64,000 nucleotides of DNA from Capitulum mitella (taxonomy: Eukaryota; Arthropoda; Thecostraca; Pollicipedomorpha; Pollicipedidae): the NCBI GenBank assembly GCA_030062745.1, contig CP099844.1, positions 7,022,551-7,086,550 of the forward strand, written 5' to 3'. Below are positions 49,801 to 61,800 of this stretch, in pieces. The stretch's first letter is position 1. Every line of letters begins with the position of its first letter. A program made the translations under genes and the position numbers. The notes below the pieces were generated by a model, which saw nothing but the letters and a program-made list of their open reading frames with translations, did no database searches and was not told the origin of the DNA.

Positions 49801-52800
49801 CAACATAGGACAAATGCAACACTGCAGTATATGTACCAGCTCCATGGCTGGCGATGCCAAGGGGATTGGGAGTCCTCCCCCCCCCCCCCCAATATTCAGG
49901 GATTTAGCATTAGGTCTATGGCAGTGATTGGAAAGAAACGGTCTGAAATCCTACGTGGAACCCCTTCAGTAATTTTCGGAAATCTCCAACCATGACCAGC
50001 TCGTACCTTTATGGGGTCGTGGTCGAAGCGGATCCTACCCAGGTGTTAAACAACATAGGAAGCAAGAATGGGGTTTTCTCCGTGGCTGCCTGCACAGCAA
50101 CCAATAGGAAGACTCCTGGTTTATCGTTTTTCGGGCTACGTAAGGATCTGGGAAGTGTCGGGTCAGGTAAGGCCATGTGGACTTTTCCCAAAAGATATAC
50201 TTAGAAGTGGTACCTTGCAAACCACGAAATAAGGTTCTTAGATCGCTTACGGAATTTGATAAAATAAGATCATTTAAAAAGGCAAATCGACATGGATCTG
50301 CATGACGCGATTTTCCATAGTTCGCGGGGTAAACGGTAAAAGTTAGACAAAAACGGCGTATGGCCTGTTTGTAAACGAATGGTTTCTCCACCACATGTTC
50401 GTGGCTAAATCGTGTCGTCTCTCTTTGTTCACAAAATACGACATCTCATTTCCATTTAATCATGAAGCGCAATAGCAGTTTGGGTCTGTGAATACCACTG
50501 ACGTCACGCGCCTCCGTTACTGAACGGCCAAATCGCCAGATGACTAGCCAGTGTGTAGGGCCTTGGGCTCCTCCCTCACGGTGAACTGGGCGGCGGCCCG
50601 GCGGCACGATCAGCTCGGGAAGGCCGGGGCGTGCTGGCTGTTCCGCCTGTGAATGGGCGCGGGACCGGTCGGGGGCTGCGCAGAACATGCGACCCACCCC
50701 TTGTTCATAGTGAAAGCGTCGACAGTGCTGTCCGTGCAGGCGGTTTTCCTTGGTAGGTCTGTTTTCCCAGGCGGATGCAAAGCAGAATCCAGAGTGTACC
50801 ATGGACAGTTTGGTACATTTGCGAAACTGGTGGGTTACATGACTGGTGCTTGTGTTACGCACGCCTTTAGTCTCACGCGTCATATTGAGATAAATGGCTG
50901 GTTGTGGATGTTAGGTCTGTTAGGCTGGTTGTCGATTTACCTTTTTAACTGATCTTATTTTATCAAATTCCGTAAGCGATCTAAGAACCTTATTTCGTGG
51001 TTTGCAAGGTACCACTACATCCACATCCACAACCAGCCATGCACAGCCTGAGGGGAGGGGCGGGGCCGCCATCCCCCTAAGACCCGCATTTTTCTGGTTT
51101 TATAGCACGGACGCAGCGAACGAGATGTCTTGCCACACTCAGTTTACGGGAGTGCGTACCGGTGACCAATGAGAGTCTTCTTAGCTAAACCCATTGCACC
51201 TCGTCTTCCCAGCAGGCGGTTTTCGCATGATTTCAGTTCTCACTGAGATCCGCCGCCCCCCCCCCCCCTTAGGAAAATCCTGGCTGCGTCCCTGTTTGGG
51301 GGTGCTGGAATTCCCCGGTGTTATCCATCATTATCGGATACGTTCCATTGGTCTTCATCGCACTATCGACAGAAAAGAAATATCGTTTTCATTGCGTGTT
51401 TACACAGTGGATGTGTACCTTTGGGACTGTGGATGGCTGTGTACGGTGGATGTGTGCACGTGTTCCGATTTGGGACTGGATGTGTTAGTTTATGTTTCCC
51501 ATTGTATGTGTGCACAATGGACGTTTTTACTTATTTGTGACTGGGTGAGTGAAGTTGTTTTTTTGTTGTTGTTGTTTGTTCGCCAAGGTCAACTGATGGT
51601 ATTTATAGTAACCTCACATCACGTTCGGTCGGCGGTCGGCTCCCTCCACACCGGAACAGTGCGGCCACGGGCCAGCATGACACTGCGGTCTGTTTGTCCT
51701 GGTCCGATCACGGCAGTAGGGCGCTGTCATCACTGACCGCGCTCGGCACGAGAGGGGATGTATATTCCTGTACGGCAGCGCCAAGGGAGCCCTTGAATCG
51801 CTCCGCTGTTGTCCCTGCCTCCCGTTCCGTGAGTTCTCACGTGGCCACTGCCCATCGGCGTGACCATGTGCCGTTTTTGTCCACCCGTCAACCGCCCCGG
51901 TGTGATGAACCCCCTCATGTCCGCCGGCGGGCTCTGCCGGTCAGCGGCCCCTGCGGCCCCGGCCCCGGCCGATCCGGCGCGCCGGCGGCGCGGCCGCGCT
52001 CTGCGGTCGGTCGTCGGCGTCGTCGGCGGCGGGCCGCGCCGCCGGCCGTGCGTCGGCACTGAACGTGCGCGCCGCCGCCGGCAGGTGATCACGACGTTCC
52101 GCTGCCTGGCACTGCGCGCCGAGAACCGGCGAGAGATGGAGGAGTGGACGGCCGCGCTCAAGAGTGCCAGCAAGCGCCAGTTCTACGAGGTGAGCGGCGG
52201 TGCCGGCTGGGCTGGGGTCGGGGAGTGTGGTGGGCCCAGCAGCGACTTTGTCCCGGGCTAGCTCTGGGCGTTTAGCGGTAGTGCAGAACCGTCGGTTCGC
52301 GGGATAGGCGTGATTGCCCGGATGGCGTGCTGTGACCAAGGCTGGAAAAGGTGGTGTTGACCAAGGCTGGAAAAGGTGGTGTTTTTGATGTTGAGGAGCC
52401 CCAGAAAATGTGTGCTTCGAAAACCTTTTATCCTCCAAAAGTTTGATCTTGTGCCTCCATCAGGAAGCTACATTATAACCTTGTTGACAAATTTCCAATT
52501 TTGCAAGCAAATGACCCTGTCTCCATTCAGTAAGAAGCAGGTATGATGTCATAACCGATTTACACCAAGAACGCCAGCGAACACCAGTATGACTGTTTGC
52601 AAAACTTTGCACTCCAAAACAAAAGTTATACTCCAACATCAAGAACGAAGACCAGATTTCCAACCTTGGCTGTGACTCACACTGTCACACTGGAGGCATA
52701 AGTGACCCTTGGATAGAATGCGGTAGATGGAAGAGAAATTTGCAGTACAGTGAATGGACATTGTTTGTTTGGACATTGTCTTTGGAATTGTCTCTGTCAA

Positions 52801-55800
52801 TTGGACATTGTCTGCAACATTGTTTCGTGTTCTCGCCTGTTTGAATTGTAAGTTTCCTTCCAGATAATTGGGATTAAAGAATTGTATGAAGAGCTAAGCC
52901 GACGTTGTTTATCTCCATGATAGAGGCTGAGTGCCCGGGAACTTGTGTAGCCTAGATAGCGAAACGAATTAGTCCGTTTACCCTAGATTGAGAAACATCG
53001 TTATTGACGTTCAAGGTAGCAATTCGCTGAAACGACGAATGTCCTTCAAACGGTTTCAGTGTCTTTGTGACGCTGAGTCGTTAGTCCTTCGTCTAGGAAG
53101 GGCTTTGCTCTACTGTGCTCTGCTATGCTCCTCTTTGCTCTGCTCTGGCCTGTTGTGCTGTGCTCTGCTCTGCTCTGCTCTGCTCGGTTCTGCTCAAGTC
53201 TCCCGCTTCTTCGACAAGAAAATTGACATCATGGCTGGTGTCGTAGCGCTTTCTCAGAGAGGGCTCGGTGTCTGCGGAGAGAGGCGTGCGTCGGCCGCTC
53301 CCGCCGCGGGCGACTGAGCCGCCGTCGCCTGTTGACAGGGTATGGACCACATCCACTCGCTGCTGTCGGGCCAGCACAACTGGCACGTCATGTCGCACGC
53401 CCGGCCGACCTACTGCAACGTCTGCCGGGAGGCGCTCTCAGGTCAGGGCAGGTCAGGTCGGCGCCGGCCGGTCACTGGCCGGCCGCAGCCCGCTGGCGGA
53501 GCTCGACGCTTGCCGACGGATTTGTAAAAAAAGTGTGTCGGAAAACTGCTGTTCTGTAGTGGCTGTGGGCGTCCTTTGGGCTGCTGAACGATTGATACAT
53601 TTTTGCCTGTCCTGGGGAATGTTTGTGGCACATTGTGGGATGATGCTCAGTCATCATCTGGGGGATTTTAGGACCAGCTGTTTCTCATTTTACTTAGAGA
53701 TGGTGGTGTGCGGGGACGGCGGGAAAGTTTGCGTTGCATACCACTCCGTTGTTATCAGCGGTACTTTAGGGCCATTGAAACATTTTTGCACATCTCGGGG
53801 AGTTCTAATGGCGTATTGTGCAATGATGTTCAATCATCAGCTGGGGAAGTTTTGAACCCAGTTGTTTATCATTTTTACTTAGAATTGGCGGTGTGCGGGG
53901 ACCGTGGGAAAGTGTGCATGCATACCATTCCGTTATTATCAGCGGTACTTCAGGGCCGAAACATCTCTTCGTCAACAAGCAGAACAGGCATATTGAGCGG
54001 CCCGAGCCAGTCTGGCCGGGACACTTTTCAACTTCGCAGCCCCGTAGCGTGGAAGAATACGACTTGCACCGAAAATAGTTTAATTCGTGAGTTTTGCATA
54101 CAACAAAGACGGCGATATATCGGATACAAAGTTTTCGGGTGATCTATTCTAAGGTCTTGTTTTCGCATTCGAATCGATGCATAGTGTAGCGTTACGTAGT
54201 ACTTGGGAAGCCAATGGCTGATCTGTTTGGGTTTATAGAGTTTTAATGAATGTGTTACAGTAGTTGACCAGAATGGTGACACATTATCCATTACTTTTAA
54301 TGTTTACGGAAAACAAGAAACTTGACCTTTCCATGTAGTTTCGTCCAAAAGGATCTAAAAATAACATATGACGCGCCACTATCGGCATTCATCTGAACTG
54401 TGTGAGTTCCAGGAGATCCGAATGTTCTCACGAGCAGAAAGCTGTATTGCAAAAAGATTTCCCGAAACGTCCACTGGAATGTGCGTCTGGCAGCTCGCCC
54501 ACTGCAACGTTTTGCTCGGCCTACACACGTCGTGTATGCTGACTGGAGCCGTTAGGTCAGCTTCCTGTGTCGCCTTCATGTGGCGCCAGGCAGGGCTCAG
54601 GGGTTAAGGTACGAGAACAAAGTACGCGAGGAAAAATGCACGAGCCAGTGCCGGAATGATGCCGGGACGGCAGATCGCGACTTCGGCGGGTTTTGAGTCG
54701 GCCCTCTGTACTGTTTCATTTGGTTGCGTATGCCTTTTTGGGCGGACCGGACGTTTTGAGTTCTGGGCTTTGAGTTTTGGGTTTGGTTTGGGTTGAGTTG
54801 AGGGTGGGTCGTGCGTGCCGTTTGAGGCTGTGACGGCTGCTGGTCGTCCTGACCGGCGTGTTTGTTTGTTGACAAGTTGTTTGGTGTCGGGAGCCTCTGG
54901 CCGTGGCGGGGACACTTCAGACAGATCGCTCGTTGAGGCATGATCTTGCAGTTTAAAACGCCATTTGGTTAGCACTGTGCGCTAATTTTGCCTTCGCTGT
55001 AATGCGGCGGACGGATTTCATGTTTGAGATTTGTCCTGCTGTCGGGAGACGACTCGGCGTATCGATGACATGTTCGAGAGCCGGTCAGACCAGCCGGACC
55101 CGTGCCGGCCGCGCTCCCGGCCGCCGCCGACCGTGCTGCTGTGTCGGCCGGCGGCCGGGACGTGTCGTGCCGGCCTCAGCACCTGAAGGGTCTGTCTCGG
55201 GCGGCCCGGCGCCGGACGGGCCGCCGCCGGGACGCTCCCAGGCCGGGTCTGACGACTGCTCGGTCCTTCCCTCCCGCGGACGGTCTGGGCCTCTTTGGGG
55301 GGGGGGAGCAGTTCCACCGTCGGGCTGTCCTCTGCCGCGGACGGTCTGGGCCTCTGGGGGGGGAGCAGTTCCACCGTCGGGCTGTCCTCTGCCGCGGACG
55401 GTCTGGGCCTCGTTGGGGGGGGGGGGAAGCAGTTCCACCGTCGGGCTGTCCTCTGCCGCGGACGGTCTGGGCCTCTGGGGGGGAGCAGTTCCACCGTCGG
55501 GCTGTCCTCTGCCGCGGACGGTCTGGGCCTCTGGGGGGGAGCAGTTCCACCGTCGGGCTGTCCTCTGCCGCGGACGGTCTGGGCCTCTTTGGGGGGGGAG
55601 CAGTTCCACTGTCGGGCTGTCCTCTGTCGTGGACGGTTGGGGCCCGTTCGGGCGGAGAAGCAGTCCCACCGTCCGTGTCTGGCGCACGTGTCGTCTCCCG
55701 AGGGCGCGTGTACGGCGCTGGGGATCTGACCTAACCCTGAGACTCGGCGCCAGACGAGCCGGGATGACCTGACCGGTCACGTGCGGAAAACCGTGCAGCG

Positions 55801-58800
55801 GAGTCTGTGATGGTCCCGCAGCCTGTCGGCACGTGCCGCCGGAGGGTCGGCAGAGGCCATCACGCTGGTCTGCAGGCAGATAAATGGCACGGGACGTCAA
55901 ATTCCGGCCCTAAACGCCCGCGGCCGGGCCCATCATGAATACAGATCGCCCGAGTCTCTCTCGGAAGTGGCAAAGTGCCGTTGAGCCGGATAATCTGTGG
56001 GAATGGAGCCGTGGGATTTGCTGGTGTTGTCTCTTAAAAGGTGCGCCCGAGGCTGTCCATTTTGGTGACTGATGTGTGTTTGCCCAGCTTTGGAGAGATT
56101 GCCACCGTGGAAGTTGTTCCCTGTTGCAAACACTGTCCCGTGGAGACTCTCGGGTGGGGGACCGCATTCAGGTCTTCCTTGCGATCCCTCCAATACAGTA
56201 AGCCTTGTAGGAAAGACCCATGGTGCTGTTGTTCTTTATACGAGACTTTTATGCGTGACCCCGCTACCCCCCCCCCCCCGACAAAATTTCTTTCCGGCCC
56301 ATGCAGTTTTTTTCATTTTATAATAAGCTGTTAGGAGAGGGTGGCAGCAGCCAGTTGACATCAACTTTCGTGCCGTCATCGGTGTAAACGGTCTATCTAA
56401 AGTACCGTTGGCAAAAGTACCGGAAATTGGCCCAAATTAGGAAATGAAATTCAGGCGCTTTTCCGTGTTGTTTTATTTTAATCAGTATTGGATTATAATG
56501 AACTTTGCAACTTGTTTCCATACAGTTTAGTCGATAAACGGCATAATGACGCACCTTAGCACACAAACAGCTTGGTTTTGCACAGGAAAATTAGCGGAAA
56601 TTCATGGTAAAAAACAGCTTAAGATTTACTGTTGATTAAGATTCATTTTTTTCGACTCAAACACGCAACGTTAATAGTAACGAAGCGCATCTCTCCATAG
56701 GGATACTGATGCTGCTTCTGTTTCAGTGATTGGCATGAAGTGCAGAATAAGACAGTTGGGCTAAATCGCCTTGAATATGTCCTTGTCGGGTTATATCATA
56801 TGTATTAATTTATCGCAGTCATTTGTTGGGTATCCGTCATGGACTCCCAATTGTCCATATAGCGATGTCATTCCGTTTGAAGGTGGCGTACCAATTTCTG
56901 GCGTTTAAAACCGGCAAGAGTCCAAACTAATTTAACCAGGCTGAAATGCGGGCCTTTCTGTTATACATGAAAACCACGCCTCAAAATATCTCATTGGCCC
57001 ATCTTTGTGACTTATTTGTGTCGGTTCATATGCGCTTGAGTGCTTCTCTTGTATTGAATCCCCGCAAAGCCCGTTTCCGGTCTGGATTTGCTGTTTTCCG
57101 ACGTCTCCGATGTATCCTCCGACTCGGCAGGTGTATTTGCGATCTGATCGTTTTAAGACGTATTGAGCAAAATAGCCATGCCGCATTCGAACAACTGCGC
57201 TGCAGCCGTTCGACTAAGTCCTACTTGAAATTCGGATATAGTGCTTAAATAGCTGCAGCGCACCTCGAAGCAAAGGTGGTGCTCTCGTTTCCTCGCCGCT
57301 CACCACGCACATCCCGTTCCGGGTGAGCGCTGTTGACTGCAGCACGCTCAATACGCAGTATAGTAGCGCTGGTGTTTCCGTCTGGGCGCGTCCGACTCGC
57401 CGCAGCCGCTGCCGGCGTCTGATGTGCGCTGTCGGGTCCAGGCTCGGTGTGTGCGGCCGCCGCCGGGTCGCGGCGCCGTCCGAGGATGGGGTGAGCGGCG
57501 CTCCGCCGGCGGACCGGCGCCCGGCGGTTACCGGGTCCACCGGCCGCCGGCGGCCGGCAGGCGCGGCCGCGTCACGCTCCATGACAGTTCCCCCGTTTGC
57601 ATGCCTCTGGCTCCGCCTTTGCTGATATTATACGAATATTACCATACAATTTGTACGTCTGAAGTATAGCATGACAAGTAAAAGCCCCAAAAATGTGTTT
57701 TGAACATTTGTGTGAAGTCAATAAAAATCAGTAAAAATAATATCCGTGCAATTTGCCAAGCCCCATGAACGCCTGTAAACGTTGTCAGTTTTTCTCGTTT
57801 TTTTGTTTCAGATTATTTTTTGATAAGAATGCTCCAAAAAATTCCCAGTTTTGAACAAGAAAAATCCCCATCAGTTAGCTCTCGATTCATGTCGGTTGTA
57901 CCAAGATCGACCACTAAATATTGGAGTTGTAACTAAACAGAAAGTACTCCCCGTTCTGGTTATATAAATGTAGCTTACATCATGATGAAGCGATTGCCAT
58001 GTGTTGCGATCAAACTGAACTGGTACTTCTCGAGGTCTCAGAGGGGACAATGAGCCCCTCCGCCCCCTCCCCCTTTATGGGAATGTTTATTATGTATGGG
58101 TACAGAAATAGGGTAAACAGATAATACGACCGCTTGACATATAGCTTCATCAAAATCTGTCGCTTTTGAAACTAGTCGGACGGTGTAAAAATGACTCGGT
58201 TGATGATACCGAAAAACATTGTAGTGTGTTAAACACTTGTTAAGAAATGATTGAGTTAACATTGTCAGGATTTTCTTTTTTGGATTGGTTTGTATATTCT
58301 TCTGGAGAGATGCAGGAGATGTTTCAAAGCCGTTCTTGATAGGCCTCGTCCTCTCTGCGGTGTGCCGCCTCTTTTGGGATTCCGCAGGTTGTTTGCCAAG
58401 CGGGTATGCACAGACTTGCAAGTTGCCATTCAGTCCGCTGGTTCTGGAACTGTATGATTTCAGCCCAGATGAGTCGTTGTCCCTCCACGTATGTGTAACG
58501 TCTTCAGAAAATGGTTGAAAAAGAGCTTCGGCTGGTAATGTCCGTCATCTGCCCTGACGCAACGTACGACATGATTCCTTCGGTAACGCACAATTCCCGG
58601 CGGTCGAGCCGTGGCTCAGGTCCGCCGGCACCGTCGGGGGTTTTTAGCATTAACCAGCGATGTGGGCTGGTATATCTGAGGTCGGAATCTGACGAGTTGG
58701 GGTCTGTATAATTCCCTCACATAAAAATTTACTGTCGACCCGCTTTCTATTGTTAGCAGGCCTTGCTTTGTTGATGCGACGTTGACAGAGCCTTAGAAAG

Positions 58801-61800
58801 CTAGATGCAGGGCAAATGTGGTGGCATCATGTCATATGGGGAAGGCTGGCTTTCCGTTATAAACGCTAGTCGGAGGACGTTTTTCTGCGTCGAACTGCTG
58901 AACGTAGCGGAGTGATGTGCTTTTAGTTGGACCAGAACATAGTAGAAGAAAAATGGCAGCATTTGGATGCGCCTTAAGTCGGATGGGAGCTATAAATCAC
59001 GGGGCGATGATGGATGGGCTACTCGGCCTGCGGGAGTTTGGGGAATCTGCGCAGTTTCACATAATAACGATTAGTTGTTCTATTGAGATCCAGCCCACGG
59101 GCTGTACATTTACTGCTGACAAAAGACGGGTACTTCTTTCTCTGATGCCTCCTTGGGAAAATATGCCCAATATAACCCTAAACTTAGAGTGCTGTCGTTC
59201 TGTGAACGGTTCTTTCATTACGAGAAAGGTTCTAAAGTACTCCACAAAGCACCCCGCAAAGCAGAGTCCAGGTCCATGTTCCAGGCATGATTTCTCTGCC
59301 GTTCGTTCCGGCCGAGTACGCACTGCTGGCCGGCGGGTTTCGGGATGACCTGACGTCGTCTGGCCGGTTTCAGGCGTGACCTCTCACGGCCTCAGCTGCG
59401 AGGTGTGCAAGTTCAAGTGTCACAAGCGATGCGCGGCGCACGAGTCGACGCCGTGCAAGTGGACCACGCTGGCCAGCGTCGGTTTTGACGCTGGCCAGAG
59501 CATCATCGAGGAGGAGGACGGCGTGAGTCACCGGGCCGCCAGAGTCAGAGTCTTGACCGCGCCGGAGTCAGAGTCCGGACCACTGTTCTGCAGGAATCAG
59601 AGTCACGCGTAGTGCACTGCCCGAGTCAGAGCCCGGGCCGTTGTACAGAGTCCGAACCACTGAACACCGAGTCAGAGTCATGACCGGCACTGTGCCGATT
59701 CAGAGTCCGGACCTCTGAACCGCTAGAATATAGTCCGAACCACGGAACTGCCGGCATCAGAGTCTTGGCCACTGAACTAGTCACAGTGCCGGACGCTGTG
59801 CTGCTGCAGTCACGGCCCGGACGGAGCATCTGTCTCACTGCGGTTCTGGACGTCCACCTCCTTATCCTCCGTGAAACGTGGCCTTTTGTACGCTTGTGCT
59901 CATCAGAATGCTTGTTAGAGTGGCTTTGCTGGCTTTTAAACGCGACTATTTACGATAAAAATCGACAGGCGGCGTCTACATGTTGCCGTGGATACCGGCC
60001 CTCGTCAGCGATTCCGGGCTGCGCTGAGCTGTGGACACGTCTCAGCGCCATGTGATGCCCATTTGTCAGAGGGACTTCTGGTGGCTTTGAGGATTGGGCG
60101 CAAATAACCTCGCCGTTGACGCCCCCTAAAGCCCTGATAATGGTCATCATCTGGTTGCTGGCTTTGAGGATGAGTTGGATTCTGGGTCACGTTTGTGTGG
60201 GCTGGCTGGATGATGCTCGGTTGTTGTCCTCGTCCTGGTTTTCGCGGGTCCTGGGCTGGTGTGTGGTGTTCTGGCTCCCTGACAACGTCATAGGATAGCG
60301 ATAGGTACTGCAGGGTGAAGCTGTCTGGTCAAACCAAATAACGGTCCATACGTGGAGTTTTTTTCGTGAGAATGTCGTAGACAGGAGGCCACAAAAACTA
60401 TCACTTTTCGCAGGTTTTTGCATGTCACTAATATCTACTAGTTTCTTTTCCTGCACCATGAATCATGTTATTGTAACGCAAATGCTGTTTTCTTCCGCTC
60501 TGGCTACTTGATGAGTTCGCAGTGCCTAAGAGCATGCATCATCACATGCTGAATCCACCGATGTCGAAAACAGGACCGAGATCCCACTGCCGGAAACAGA
60601 GCCGAGCACGTGCGGCTCGCAGCGCGCGGCGCTGGCGCCTCGTCCCAGCTACGACCGGTCGGCGTCGTCGTAGCTGGGACGCGACAGCGTCGTAACAGCG
60701 TCCCGGCGCTTGGCCTCTGTGGGACGCTTCTCGGCCCGCCAGTGCCGAATCGGCTCAGCCCGCTCAGCTCGCGTTCCCGTCTTCAGCGGGGGCCGGTCGC
60801 CGTCGAACGCCGGCACTGAAGGAGGCTTGCCGAGGGCCCGGATGGAGTTCCGGGCAGCGGTCGGTCGGTATCGCAGCTCGGGTCCGCTGTGTGTGTGTGC
60901 TGTTTGTGACAGAGCCGAGTTGGAGCGACAGAGTGCAGCGGATCATTGTCATCCTCCCGCATTCAGTCGCCGTCAGTGAGGTAGCATTATTAGCCCGGTG
61001 GCATTATTAGACGCAGTTCCGCGATCCTCGCCAACTATTGACATCCGGCTTTGAGGACGCTCTGTTCCCGCCGCCGGCAGCGCTTTTAACGACGTCCCAT
61101 CATTACGTGTACCGCCGCCTCCACTTCGAACCTTTGGCGTCGTCAGGGGGGCGCCTCCGAGGTCTCGCGTGGCACGCTGTGCAGCGCCGGACCATGTCTC
61201 GGATGCCTCGTAACGAGGGTAATCACGGTGCGGCACCCGGACGCGCCGCCCCGGCCCCAGCCGCGGCCGTGTGCGTTACAGGGCCGGGCGCGGATCACCG
61301 TCTGCGGTCGTCGTCATCTGATCATAGCGCCCCGTCTCCGTCTCCGCAGACCCTGTCGATGCCGCACCAGTGGCTCGAGGGCAACCTATCCGTCTCGGCC
61401 AAGTGCATGGTGTGCGACCGCACGTGCGGCTCCGTGCTCAGGTGGGTACCGTTCTGATCCGGCCTGGCCTGCTGCTGACGTGGTCAGTTTTGCTTATGAC
61501 TTAGCCCGTCCTCTTGCCTCTGATCTTGCTGATCTGCACTGCTCCGGTGGTGTGACCAGTCCTACTGGGTACGGTCTGATCTGTCTTCCTGCTGCTGGTC
61601 TGACCTGTGCGGTTGTCGCTGATCATGCTGAGCTGGCCTGTCCCCGTGCCGCTGGTGCTGATTTGTCGGCCCGGCCGGCTCACTCAGCGGAAGGAATGAC
61701 GCGGTGACCCGGGGCCCCGCGTGTATGTGGGAAATGTTATAGCTGGCCTGCTCTGAATAGCGCACCATTACCGCGCCACGCGAACAGGCTTTGCCTACAC

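Larger units (their letters stand above)
42775..52084 (+). other. DGK intron 3 (9.3 kb)
   Basis: The largest intron in the window; it splits the PH domain. It contains a tRNA-like SINE (45486-45800), a hairpin (47302-47336), GC-rich patches (46020-46900, 48420-48560, 49320-49470), an 87-bp inverted repeat pair (50206-51016), and a copy of the dispersed repeat also at 20575-20670. None of the open frames within has a recognised domain. Confidence 0.85.
52190..53338 (+). other. DGK intron 4 (1.15 kb)
   Basis: Contains a tandem duplication (52336-52384), repeat copy B (52465-52672) and a GCTCT-type array (53105-53198). Confidence 0.85.
53442..59373 (+). other. DGK intron 5 (5.9 kb)
   Basis: Splits the first C1 finger. 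Holds the 183-bp tandem repeat (53565-53985) and the G-run minisatellite (55278-55690). The frames of 200-270 codons at 55002-55900 are produced by the minisatellite. No nested gene recognised. Confidence 0.85.

Noticed and set aside
55002-55900. Frames of 124-271 codons on both strands
   Set aside because: Produced by the G-run minisatellite; the same peptide repeats appear in several frames.
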